A DNA stretch of 64,000 bases from Helianthus annuus (lineage: Eukaryota > Streptophyta > Magnoliopsida > Asterales > Asteraceae): NCBI RefSeq assembly GCF_002127325.2, contig NC_035446.2:160128878-160192877 (forward strand), written 5' to 3'. The notes under the pieces were generated by a model. That model was not told where the DNA came from, searched no databases, and saw nothing but the letters and a program-made list of their open reading frames with translations. Each line of letters opens with the position of its first letter. The stretch's first letter is position 1. Shown piece after piece: positions 53,909 to 64,000 of the stretch. The translations under genes were made by a program, and so were the position numbers.

Positions 53909-56437
53909 ATCAAAATCTAAAGCATCCACCACCGTACGTTTTGATGGATCTCATATAAACAGGTAATCTTGTACTAGTTTCCATGAATCTTTGCATCTTT
54001 ATGTTTGTTAATCATCTCTTGCTATTGATCAATAATGTTTTGAACATATATATTGTCTTTATATTTATGGGTTTTCCAGTTTATACATATAAAAAAAGTT
54101 AGATCTTAAGTTATATAGTTTTGTCTAAGACAGATAAACATAATCCATATCATTATAGACACCATTTAATGACAAGATCTACTTAATCAACTTAAAGACA
54201 ACCAATCTTTATGCAACATTTTTAAATTAACACTCTTTTTGATCTGCTTGTGTTGAATAGCAATTAAGTTACAGATCTTGTGTACGGAGAAATGTAAATT
54301 AATTCGTTCTTTTTAAACACAAGAAATATATCTGAAAGGATACATTTGGTCCATTTGGATAAGGGTTAGAAAATGCTGAATTAGTTGAATCTTTTAATTA
54401 TCATTGTTTTGGATTTTTAGTTATTGTATATATGACATCTAATTTGTTTTGTACTTTTGTATACACACACACATACATCCATACATATGTGTATACATCT
54501 GTACAAAATTAATAACGTAGTTACCAACTAAAATATGATTATTGTTTGATAGGGTTGTTGTTCCATGTGAAGTTGCTACAAGTATTTTGTAATGGCTGGA
54601 ATGTTGTGTATACCTTTAGCTCCGTTTCATTTTATATGGATCACACAGTGAGATGCTTAGGTTCTTTTTTTGAAGCGATGTTATTTCTTTTAGGATTAAC
54701 TTACACACCCACTAATCCTACTCCTAAAGCTACACTTTTTGGATATAAAAGCAATTAAGAAATGATATGGACTTACCTTTGTATATATTCTCATATATTG
54801 ATAAAGAAAACACATTTTCTGCAACTAGTTTGCTTTTTGTTTAACTTCTGTTCTGTGATTGATAGAGAAAACTCATGAGAATTGTAATCTTGTGATGCAA
54901 ATTGCAAGCAAATCAACTGATTTCAGTGGAAGGAAGAACATGTGGCTGTGGTGTTCTTATGTTCCAAATTATTGAGCCGTAGTACACAAATGATGGTGAT
55001 AGCTGTTTATTTCAAACTCCAACCAGTTTCTTACATAAAAATGAAAATTTTAGAATCTTTTCTTCCTATTTTAATAAAATTTTAAAATGTGATGAGATAC
55101 TTGATGACGCAGTTGTGCAAACAAGATGACATCATTTGAACCTTAGTTTTGTCATAGAAACCGAGGTAGGGGTGTTCATCGAATCAAATTTCAAATTTTC
55201 AAATTATTCGAATAAACTTTTTTTCTCTTGAATTCGAATTTAGGTTTTGTGTGATAGACCGTCTTTTTTGCAAGTAAACATTATGTCACCTAGTACAACT
55301 AAGGTTAAGGGGGGAAGAGGCGTTTTCGAGAGGCGCTTACCGCCTCCGTCTATTTGGGTACCCAATCTGGGTAGTGAACTCGGGTGGCGTATTCCGATGT
55401 GGGTATGTTGATGATGATGAGAGACATAGAGAGAGACGTAGAGTGTATAGAGAGAGTAGTGTAAACGGCTAGGTCCATGATTTAGGGTAGTATTGTCCCC
55501 TATTAAAGTGTTTTAGGGTATGTTAGGTTAAAAGTGAGGTGACAGTGCAGGATTAGAGGAATCCAGGGTATGTTAGGGCAGTGCACTGTCCCGGCCCCAA
55601 ATATACTTAGTGTATATGGTATGCATTAAGGATATGATAACGTCTAACGTTTAGTTAAGGCTTTAATTATTTTTCTTTTCACTACTTATTTCCCAAAGTG
55701 AAATTAATTTCTCCCTTCAACTCACTGATAACTTTACATCCATTAACCTCACCAATTACTTTTATTCACTAGTTACATTTATTCATCAGTCCCATATATA
55801 AAAACCCATTTATTTACTAGAAATGAGAAACTAGGAACACAAACGTTAAAAAGTAGACTAATTACAAAGAAGTTCATTTGTACTGATTACTGAAGCCATT
55901 GAATGTTATAGTTATTAATGGATCATCATGTATATTACTCAGATCCACAATTTTCATGTTAGGACGTAAACTGTTTAGTATATATGGTACTGTTGGTACA
56001 TGTTATAAGCCAATTGAACTACTAGCCAATTCCTAAGACTGTTAGTTATACGTATGTAACACAAGAACACAACTTTTGATAATTGCTTCTAATTGTACAT
56101 GTTACAACACTAGAATACGTTATATTTTTGTTTGCATATTCGTGGTTGTAACAAAGTACATGTTCTGACTTTATTTAGATCACTATATAAAGAATTGCAT
56201 AATTGATCCCTGTTAGTAAGGCAATGTTACAGTTTTGGTTGTTTCTTTTTTTAAATTTACATATCCGTATACTTCACTTATAACGCATTTTACTTAAATA
56301 TACATAAACTAAACGTGTTATAAATGAGAGATCAATAAGGGACCATAAATGAATCATTGGAAAAAAGAACCAAAACAACAATCACGCCCATCTCAATGGG
56401 ATCATGTATGTACATTTTTCTATAAAACTTAGAAACC
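53909..56437. other. Downstream of MIR172: possible transcript, then spacer
   Basis: Donor-like AGGTAATC at 53961 and acceptor-like TTTGATAG near 54552 and GATTGATAG near 54868 may reflect splicing of the primary MIR172 transcript (inference). No coding frame is supported. From about 55160 the DNA is AT-rich spacer with a GC-richer patch at 55310-55400. Confidence 0.4.
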
Positions 56438-56440
56438 TTA

Positions 56441-57056
56441 GACCATGTAGTGTGTAGCTTGAAGATCAAGCTCCCCTTTTAGGAATTATGCGACACGTGA
56501 CACCATAGTCAGCATGGGGCATTATGGGTCTTGAAGTATAAGACTATACGTAGTGGGGCGGTATCCATGGCGCCCCATAGCACCTGCGCACACCAAAACA
56601 TGCGGCGCTATGGGGGTGCAAAATCTTGTTCCCGTTATATGCATAGCGGCGTGAAGGAAGAAAGATTCAAAGTCCCACTCACACACATATATATACATAC
56701 ATATATACAAAGCCTCATACATATATAACCCCACCACACCCTCTTGTGATATAAAGTCCATCTCTTACGCGTTTTGCCACTTGTCGCCTAACGCCCCACA
56801 AAGGTCTTTATGACTACACATGGTCTAAAAGTGATGTAGTGGTATAATGCCCTTACAATAATTCCAATCGTTATTTTTATTAGAAAAATAAAACAAAAGC
56901 AACCACTTCATTTGAAATCAACAACAAAAGGAGCGTTTTAATGGTAACGCCAGGGGAAAAAATATGAAGATCACGCCTCGATATAGCGGTGTTTGGGCAT
57001 TATGGGGCGTGAAGTTGGCCTCTTCACACCATTTCACTCCTCCACTACACATGGTC
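56441..57056. mobile_element. PIF/Harbinger-like MITE
   Basis: 616 bp, flanked by TTA on both sides (56438-56440, 57057-57059), with inverted ends GACCATGTAGTG and, on the other strand, GACCATGTGTAGTGG. GGGCATTATGGGGCGTGAAG-like blocks occur inside at 56515 and 56990. A third terminus-like ACACATGGTC lies at 56816-56825, so the element may be composite or contain a partial duplicate. No transposase. Confidence 0.5.
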
Positions 57057-57210
57057 TTAATGCAATTAGGATGCAGATGAGTTGGAAATGATGTAAAGGT
57101 GAGAGGAGATAGAAAGAAAGTAATTTCATTCTTGAGTAAGTGCGTTGCATTTAGTGGTTTGTGAGAGGGAAGGGGAGAGAAAGGGGGGAGAGAGAATGAT
57201 TTTGTTGGGT

Positions 57211-57219
57211 TGCATTTCC
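57211..57219. repeat. LINE target duplication TGCATTTCC, left
   Basis: Repeated at 58072-58080. It borders the poly-A side of the minus-strand LINE. Confidence 0.75.
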
Positions 57220-58071
57220 CTTTTTTTTTGAAAAGAAAACTTTATTAAGAACCAAAAACAACCGCTCGAAGCCGAGCGGCCAACCCAAAGCCGAATTACA
57301 TATTTACAAATCTACACCAATCCTTCCAAGACACACTACTATTTTTCGATCTTTTTGAATACCAAATAAAACCCAAAGATCTAATATTGCTAAACACCTC
57401 GTTTATGACAAAAGGCTTCCTTTCAAAGACCATCTCATTCCTAACTTTCCAAATACTCCAACAAGCGATAATAGCGATGCCACGAAACACCTCCTTTTTA
57501 TTACCTTCCAAACCAACCCAATTATGAACCTCCAACACATCACAGAACGAAAAAGCGAACACATTTGAAGTGTTACACCAAGCTTGGATTTTCTGCCATA
57601 TAACTGTCGACACTCCACACGAAGTAAACAGGTGATCCACCGATTCAATCCCCGTGTTACAAAGCGGGCATGAGTAATCTTCAATCGAAATATTTCTCCT
57701 AGCAAGAGCCTCCCTGGTCGGAATCCTATCCTGCTCGGCCCGCCAAGCAAAAACATTACATTTCTTCGGAATCCACCTACACCACTCCCAAACATAACGA
57801 GAGCTGAAATCTTTATTAAGATCTAACAAAGACTTAACCGCTCGCACCGAGAAAGCCTCCGAATCGGTTCCCAACAAAGACCACCTATCCTTTTGATCAG
57901 ATAAGAAGATGGATCGCAACAGACAACATAAACTACTCCATTCAGCTAGCTCAATATTCGAATCAGGTTCAGTCCTCCACATCCACTTATCGCTCGAGTT
58001 AGCCACCGGTCTCACTATCCGATCCTTCACTCTGCACTTCTTGACTTTCTCCAACCGAAATAAGTTAGGAG
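57220..58071 (-). mobile_element. 5'-truncated L1-type LINE
   Basis: 852 bp between 9-bp duplications (TGCATTTCC), with an A-rich 3' tail on the minus strand at 57221-57230. Only the last part of ORF2 and the 3' end remain, as usual for target-primed insertion. Confidence 0.8.
57296..58054 (-). pseudogene. LINE ORF2 C-terminus, zinc-binding reverse transcriptase domain
   Basis: 252-residue frame. Residues about 85-175 are the zf-RVT domain: WEWCRWIPKKCNVFAWRAEQ, RIPTREALARRNI, CPLCNTGIESVDHLFTSC (Cys-x2-Cys ... His-x4-Cys). It ends CWSIWKVRNEMVFERK and WKDWCRFVNM. The reverse transcriptase and endonuclease parts are missing by truncation, so it has no activity. It is the 3' end of a plant L1-like ORF2. 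Confidence 0.88.
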
Positions 58072-58080
58072 TGCATTTCC
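58072..58080. repeat. LINE target duplication TGCATTTCC, right
   Basis: Copy of 57211-57219 at the truncated 5' end of the LINE. Confidence 0.75.
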
Positions 58081-59392
58081 TTGGATAGCTATTGTGGCAC
58101 GGTCAGGAGTGCATTTACCTCCTCCCCATTGCTGATGATCTTAATATTTATGTCGTGCTCTCTCATTATTCATTGTAGAATAGAGGCAATAAATCCTCAC
58201 ATACTCGAAATACGACATAAAAAGTTTAGATGTTTCCAGGTTAGAGTTGATAATGAAAGCATATAAATATCATGTATCTGGGTTCACCAATTCAACCCGT
58301 TAATCAGACACACTTGACACATCATTTTAGGGTATATATGTTTGAGGCAGACCGAAGCTTATTTTAATGTTAGTGTTTGGCTGTTAAGAGCATTGATACA
58401 CGATATTTACATTTGGTTATCAAAGAGATGTTCGCTACAAAACCAATTTATAAATAGGGAACCGTGGAAGACTGTAAATATATGTACTTATTGGATAATA
58501 CATACAATTTATAACCTTATATCTACAATCTATCAACTCTACATACAAATGCTTATTGCATACGTGTGTCTGGCGGTTTTACTGAAGGTTAATTCTGTAC
58601 TGAGCAACCATATTAGTTGCCATTGCATTTAATTATAATCACGTTATTAGGTGATATGGACGTATGAATATATATAATTATATATGTTGCATTGTGGCGC
58701 AACGATTTTATATATACAAGTGAAAAACATGTTCTATGAAATAGTAAAAAATGGAAGCATGTTAAAAAAGTAAGTTACACTTTTGTACAATTTGACCATC
58801 TATCAGTTTATAGCTTAGTTTATCCTTAATTTTCGTGTAGGTTATTTGTTTAATCTTTTGAAAATGATTATTGTTATCCAATAAATTCGTTGGTTTTTCA
58901 TGATTTTCCAAATATCTTAACATATGTAATTACGTAACATGAAGTTTGAACTACATGATGTTATAAGCGGACAAGGGGCGGTGCGTGATAGCACCGTTAT
59001 ACATGCCGAATTCTCCTCTTCAACGCGTTATACCCACCGCCACTACAAGTGTCACGCGTGATAACATAACGTAAACCCGATTTCGTTATTTTCTTCACGC
59101 GGCATGATGGTCTTTTTGTGAGGGTAATTGTTGGTTGGGGGAAATTGTTGGGTGTGGTGGTGAGTGATGACCATTGCCACCAAAAAAGGTTGTGAGTGAT
59201 GAAAAAATGGTTGATGACATGGCGGAACTTAATTGGGTGCTTGTGAGTGATATAATTCTATCACTAGTGACCACCCCCACCCCCCTAATAAGGTTGTTTA
59301 TATTCACACATCTCTCTCATTTATCTCTCTATACATACATAGATATATAGAGAGAGAGATAGAGTGAAAAGGGTGTGGAAATATATACATAG
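58081..59392. other. Intergenic, no gene recognised
   Basis: AT-rich. A GC-richer part near 58970-59290 (CCACCGCCACTACAAG, CACCCCCACCCCCC) could be a MITE, but I could not define its ends. Confidence 0.5.
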
Positions 59393-59407
59393 ATATATAT
59401 AGAGAGA
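59393..59407. repeat. LINE target duplication, left (15 bp)
   Basis: ATATATATAGAGAGA, repeated at 60691-60705. The low-complexity context makes the length uncertain. Confidence 0.6.
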
Positions 59408-60690
59408 CTAAATAGTGCCTGAACGCGAGGGTAGAGGAGTGGCGAGTAGCTCTAGAGGGCAAGGGCTTCAGGATTAGCCGATCTAAGACTGAGTATCTAC
59501 ACTGTGATTTTAGTGGTCTAGCCGTTGACGAGGATACCCAAATCACCATTGAGGATCAATTGGTCCCGCAGGCAACTAAATTTAAGTATTTGGGGTCGTT
59601 GTACAAAGAGATGGTGGCATAGATAGTGATGTTACCCATCGCATTCAGGCTGGCTGGTGTAGATGGAGGGCAGCCAGTGGGGTTTTGTGCGATACAAGGT
59701 TCCCAACTAAACTAAAGGGGAAATTTTACAGGGTAGCAGTTAGGCCCGTTATGCTATATGGAACAGACTGTTGGGCTATCAAGAAAACACAAGCGCGCAA
59801 GATGGAGGTAGCAGAGATGAGGATGCTGAGGTGGATGTGTGGACACACGAGGTTAGATCGGATAAGAAATGAGGTTTTTAGGGAAAGATTAGGAGTGGCT
59901 AGTATATCAGATAAGATTAGGGAGGGGAGATTGAGATGGTTTGGGCATGTGAAGCGGAGACAGACGATAGCACCAGTTAGAGTAGTGGAAACTCTTACTG
60001 TGGAGGGGAGGAGAGGAAGAGGCAGACCCAAACTGACATGGGATGAGCAGATTAGGCATGATTTACTAGAGTTACATCTTTCTGAGGACATGGTCCAAGA
60101 TAGGACTTCGTGGAGGCGTAGGATCAGGGTTAAGGACTTCTAGAGGACACTACTGTAAAGTCTTAGAGGTATTTTACGGACGTAGTTTTTTCTTATCATT
60201 TAAGTGACTTTACCGGTGATTGCCTAACTATGTTTATGCTCAATTGATGTTGTATGTTATTATACATGATTTACATTATATTGTGTCACTCTGATCACTT
60301 TCTTGGTATTGGTGACCTCTTTTTTTCTATATTCTTTGACTTGGTATGTTGGTATGCTATTCATTTTGGAGTCGAGGGTCTCCCAAGAAGTAGCCTATCT
60401 ATTCCTAGGAATAGAGGCAAGGTCTGTCTAGATCCCACCCTCCCCAGACCCTATAAGTAGCTTTGCTATTTGTGGGATTCACTGGGTATGGTTGTTGTTG
60501 TTGTACTTTTTGTATCTTTATTTGACTCTTATATCTGGATTTTGTTTAGGAACTGGGGGTCTCACTGTAAGCGGCCTCTCTATCCCCTGGGATAGAGGTA
60601 AGGCTTGCCTACATCCCACCCTCCCCAGACCCTACCTATAGCCAACTTGGCTATAGGTGGGATTATACTGGGTACGGTTGTTGTTGTTGT
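59408..60690 (+). mobile_element. 5'-truncated RTE-type LINE
   Basis: About 1.28 kb from an internal position of the reverse transcriptase frame to a (GTT)n tail, between 15-bp duplications. The 3' region has two versions of the tail module 'CCCACCCTCCCCAGACCC...GTTGTTGTTGTTG' (60410-60510 and 60595-60690). The (TTG)n end is typical of plant RTE LINEs. Confidence 0.8.
59416..60143 (+). pseudogene. RTE reverse transcriptase C-terminal fragment
   Basis: The plus-strand frame reads LNARVEEWRVALEGKGFRIS, SKTEYLHCDF and KFKYLGSLYK. A frameshift near 59610 follows. It continues DVTHRIQAGWCRWRAASGVL, KGKFYRVAVRPVMLYGTDCW, MEVAEMRMLRWMCGHTRLDR, LRWFGHVKRR and RRGRGRPKLTWDEQIRHDLL to TAG 60141. These are the thumb and C-terminal parts of an RTE-clade protein. 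Catalytic residues were lost by 5' truncation. Confidence 0.85.
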
Positions 60691-60705
60691 ATATATATAG
60701 AGAGA
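60691..60705. repeat. LINE target duplication, right (15 bp)
   Basis: Copy of 59393-59407 after the GTT tail. Confidence 0.6.
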
Positions 60706-60804
60706 GATAGAGTGAAAAAGAGTGTGAGAATAAAATATAGGGACGTGAGAATTAAGAAAAAGTTTCTTGTCAATCCTGTTTGATTTCGTCTACAATAATA
60801 ATAA

Positions 60805-61337
60805 GGGAACTTGGCCTGTAATAATCACACCTAGACCTTATTAGCCATTAATAATCCCACCTCAGAATATTCCCCCCACCAGTCCCACCTTTCACCTATT
60901 TTTCCTACAATGGTCCTCCGTTAAAAAAAACTTAACAGAGTTGAGCTTTTTTCCAAATTACAAATAGATTTTTTAGGGTTTTTGATCAGAACGATGATAC
61001 GAGTCCATTGATGTAAAACTTACTTCGAAATGGTGCTCCAAGTGACTTGATTTTGGTTAATTGGAAATTTAAACACCCGAATTGAAGCGCCGTTTTCATC
61101 GTTTGGAGCACCGTTTCGATGCAAGTTATACATCAATGGACTCGTATCGTCGTTCTAATCAGAAGCCCTAAAAATCTGTTTGTAATTTGGAAAAAAGCTT
61201 AACTCTGTTAAGTTTTTTTAATGGGGGACCATTGTAGGAAAATTAGGCGAAAGGTGGGACTGGTGGGAGGAATATTCTGAGGTGGGATTATTAATGACCA
61301 ATAAGGTCTAGGTGAGATTATTACAGGCCAATTCCCC
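60805..61337. mobile_element. Foldback element, Mutator-type MITE
   Basis: 533 bp. The two halves are long inverted repeats: GGGAACTTGGCCTGTAATAA at the left matches the complement of the right end, and the match continues through AATAATCCCACCTCAGAATA, CACCAGTCCCACCTTTC and beyond, leaving a short centre near 61040-61100. A 9-bp duplication TAATAATAA flanks it (60796-60804, 61338-61346). No coding capacity. Confidence 0.8.
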
Positions 61338-61420
61338 TAATAATAACCATCATTTGTTATTAAAAATATGAGTAAACTGCAATTTTACTACCCCTTATTT
61401 TTAAAAAATTGTTGTCTTAC

Positions 61421-61440
61421 CCTCCCCCCCCCCCCCCCCG
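61421..61440. repeat. Poly-C tract
   Basis: A run of about 17 C within the foldback element, likely variable in length and prone to sequencing error. Confidence 0.85.
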
Positions 61441-62041
61441 CGTCTGGCCAATTGCATCAATGTACTCCTCTGAGAGTAAAACTGTAACCATACCAAAAGG
61501 GCATTCTCGTAATCTTACCGATATTTATATAGTGAACTTATGTTGTACACCTTGTGCTTTACCTACGCTGACACATTAACACCATGTTTTATTAAAGTCC
61601 TCTTCTCCGGCGATGTTCCAACCACTCCGGCGATATTTCGACCACCGAAGCAAAACCTGGTGCCGCCGGGACCGAGTCAGAAGCACATTGGAGTTCTGTA
61701 ACTCCGGCCGAACATCGTTCGACGTCTAAACTACTCTGTCTACTCCGGCCAAAACCGAATCCGACCATCCGACCTCCATCGTCAGTATTTCTCTTGTGCG
61801 TTCATGGGATTTCGAGTAGGGTTGATACAACTTGGTTGCAAATAGGTCATGGGTTCGGGATGAGACGACTGAAGTACAGGCGTTATAGGTTCGACTAGGC
61901 GAGTATGAACCCAGAGACGAGTTGCATGTTTTGCTCCGGTGGTCAATATCGTCGGAGTGGTCGGAACATAGCCGGAGAAGACGACTTTAATAAAATATGG
62001 TGTAAACGTGTTAGCAGAGGTAAAGCACAGGGTGTAAATGT

Positions 62042-62732
62042 AGGGCTGTTCATGAGCCGAGCCGAGCCGAGCCGAGCCAGGCCAAGCTCGGGCTCGGCTT
62101 GATTATAAACCGAGCTGGCTCGGCTCGGCTCGGATTTGAAACTGAGTTGAAAGTCTAAGCTCGGGCTCGGCTTGGTTTTAAACCGAGCTAACTCGGCTCG
62201 GCTTGGTTTGGCTCGATTTTATAAAAAAAAAAAAAAACTAATATATACCTCTTAAAATTTAATAGCCTAAAATATTATTCAATAACTTAAAAGAATATAT
62301 TCAAAATAAGTTCAACCTAATACAATTCAAACCAAAATCAAGTTTAACAACGCAAAATAAGTTTTAATTTCAATAAAATACAATTTTAGTTCATTAGTAT
62401 GGTAATCAATCTTTAAATATGCCATAAATATCAAATTACAAACCTATATACATGTAAATAATAATCAGGTTTTTGTAATATATTATAATGTATATAAAAT
62501 TAAAACTTATTATAAGTAAAATAATTCGAGCTAAACGGAGCCGAGCTACAAAGCGAGCCGAACCGAGCCAGCTCGGCTCGTTACGAGCCGAGCCGAGCTA
62601 GGCTCACTTTCTAACCAAGCCGAGCCGGCTCGGCTCACTTTTAAACCGAGCCAAATCGAGCGAGCTTTTTCCGAGCTAAATCCGAGCGAGCTTCGAGCGA
62701 GCTCCGAGCCGCGAGCTTTTTGAACAGCCCTA
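62042..62732. mobile_element. hAT-type MITE rich in GAGCC words
   Basis: 691 bp with perfect 12-bp ends TAGGGCTGTTCA and TGAACAGCCCTA and an 8-bp duplication TGTAAATG (62034-62041, 62733-62740). Both sub-terminal zones are packed with GAGCCGAGC/GCTCGGCTC words, in opposite orientation at the two ends; the middle is AT-rich. Such sub-terminal repeats are typical transposase binding sites of hAT elements. It is inserted in the arm of the element at 61370-62869, so it is younger. Confidence 0.88.
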
Positions 62733-62881
62733 TGTAAATGTGTTGTTTACTCTAATTCTTTTTTATTACCAGGGGCAAAAACGTCTTTTCACATGTTAAG
62801 GGGTGAACATTGATGCAATTAAGGATGTTCGCGCCCCTAAACCACATGGGATAAAATTGTAGTTTACTCTAAAAATATTTA

Positions 62882-63652
62882 GGGTCTGTTTGGTATGGGG
62901 TAATGGAATGGACGAAGGAATGGACGAGGTAAGGGAATGGACGAGGGAATGCAATGGATCATTACCATTCCATGTCTTGTTTGGTTAGCATGTGTGAATG
63001 AAATAAGTTATTATTGTGTATTGTTCGGTAGGCAAGAAAAACGGAGTAATAAAATCATCGGTGAGTGGTGGTGGTGGTGGTAGTGGTGGTGGTCGGTGGT
63101 AGTGATTGTGGGTGGTTATAGGTGGCGGTAGTGGGTGGCGGCGGCAGCGATGGGTGGTGGTGGTGGCGGCGAGTGGCGGTGCGGCGGCAACGACGAGTGG
63201 TAGTGGTGGCAAGGTGGTCGTTGGTGGTGGGTGGCAGCAGAGTTGGCGGTTGGTGGCGGCGGAGGCGGTTGGTGGTGGCGGTGGTGGTGGCGTCGACGAT
63301 GGTGGTGGGCGGCGGCGACGAGTGTCGTTAGCGGTTGGTCGCAGCTGTGGGTGATAACGGTGGCGAGTGGGTGGCGGCGGCGACGGTGGCTGTCGGGATG
63401 AGGTGGTGGCGGGTGGCGGCGATGGCGTCGGTGGTGGGTGGTGGTGGTGGGTTGTGGTGTTGTTGATGAATGGTGCAAGAGGAGATGGAATGGAAAAAAA
63501 AAACATGGGGGTGGAAGGAATTATTTTGAGGGAATGAAGTGCAATTTGGAATGTGTGATTCCATTCCATTGACCAACCAAACACCCTTTTCTTCATTCCA
63601 TCGTAATCATCCATTTCATTCCACCTTTCATTCCTGCATACCAAACACTACC
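62882..63652. mobile_element. Tourist/Harbinger-like MITE with GGT-rich core
   Basis: 771 bp flanked by TTA (62879-62881, 63653-63655). The ends are inverted: GGGTCTGTTTGGTATG and GGTAGTGTTTGGTATG. Sub-terminal GGAATGG/CCATTCC words follow on both sides. The centre (63060-63460) is an imperfect GGT/GGC trinucleotide array. Proline-rich frames read from it are artefacts. Confidence 0.7.
63060..63460. repeat. GGT/GGC trinucleotide-rich array
   Basis: About 400 bp of GGTGGTGGTGGCGGCG-type sequence inside the MITE. It is strongly G-skewed on the plus strand, so G-quadruplex formation is possible. Confidence 0.85.
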
Positions 63653-63655
63653 TTA

Positions 63656-64000
63656 TATTATCTTCGTTTCATTCAAGACTATAACGTGAAGATCCAATCG
63701 TCCATATGTAATTTTTATCATATATGTCAATTTGACTTCCATTTCTATTGAATATTGATGAAATACCCTATAAATTTTCTTTCATTGGTATCGTTTGTGA
63801 TTGTGACAGATTTTAATACATAAATACTTTATTGTAATGGACTAATTTATAAATGGTGCCCTACTCAAGATTTTCATGATCTTTGTCAAAAGAAACCAAA
63901 TTTTGAGTGGCTTTTATGTACTCGTTCTTCAGGCCTTCAGGGCCACATCAATAATGGCCTCGGTCCTCACTTCTCAGTTCTCGATACATATGTACTACGT
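63656..64000. other. Window end, no gene recognised
   Basis: AT-rich sequence without supportable features. Confidence 0.5.

Larger units (their letters stand above)
61370..62869. mobile_element. Mutator-like foldback element with nested hAT
   Basis: 1500 bp with a perfect 9-bp duplication TAAAAATAT (61361-61369, 62870-62878). The ends are inverted: GAGTAAACTGCAATTTTA and its counterpart GAGTAAACTACAATTTTA. A second inverted pair lies inside: the stretch with GTGCTTTACCT and AAGTCCTCTTCTCCGGCGAT near 61555-61670 faces its complement near 61910-62040. Without the nested hAT the unit is about 0.8 kb. It carries no transposase. Confidence 0.75.

Noticed and set aside
62985..63644. 219-residue His/Pro-rich frame and companions
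   Set aside because: They are translations of the GGT/GGC trinucleotide array inside a MITE.
1..64000. CRISPR array, tRNA or rRNA genes
   Set aside because: No array of equal repeats with equal spacers, and no cloverleaf or rRNA signature seen; the tRNA-like words are primer binding sites of retroelements.

Overview
The window looks like nuclear DNA of a flowering plant, probably Asteraceae. That family call is inference from the style of the retroelements and the PB1-like/MuDR and GRF proteins. It is almost wholly built of transposable elements with AT-rich spacers. There are no operons, rRNA or tRNA genes or CRISPR arrays. Only two loci look like candidates for host function: a MIR172 microRNA gene (stem-loop 53794-53908) and the C-terminal exons of a replication protein A large-subunit-like gene (38468-50991), which may itself be Helitron cargo.

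Layout. 415-7626: non-autonomous Athila-like LTR element on the minus strand, with a tRNA-Asp-type primer site and no gag-pol. 9442-22616: Ty3/Gypsy Tat-type element on the minus strand with a broken gag-pol, a second archaeal-type RNase H, and a spliced plus-strand gene between pol and the 3' LTR. 24702-28082: Mutator-like transposon with 147-bp inverted ends, carrying a core-deleted transposase and a convergent GRF zinc-finger gene. 29238-30002: broken fragments resembling NO VEIN-like and IQ67-domain genes. 30769-36228: non-autonomous Copia-type element that captured part of a PPR gene. 38031-51284: possible Helitron holding the RPA-like exons, split by a very young, structurally intact Copia element (39429-50632). 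53650-53910: MIR172 promoter and stem-loop. 56441-63652: a dense run of small elements, namely Harbinger-like MITEs, two 5'-truncated LINEs, a foldback element, and a Mutator-like element with a nested hAT MITE.

How it fits together. Target-site duplications can be read for most elements: CCACC, TTTTT and CTTTT for LTR elements, 9 bp for the Mutator-like elements, 8 bp for the hAT, 9 and 15 bp for the LINEs, and TTA for the Harbinger-like ones. By eye, LTR divergence orders the insertions: Copia element at 39429 (no difference noticed), Athila-like (about 0.5 percent plus one 75-bp indel), Tat (about 1.3 percent), Copia-type at 30769 (about 2 percent). Each of the four LTR elements carries its own short dispersed motif in its non-coding DNA, an unexpected shared design. 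All counts and alignments were made by eye.
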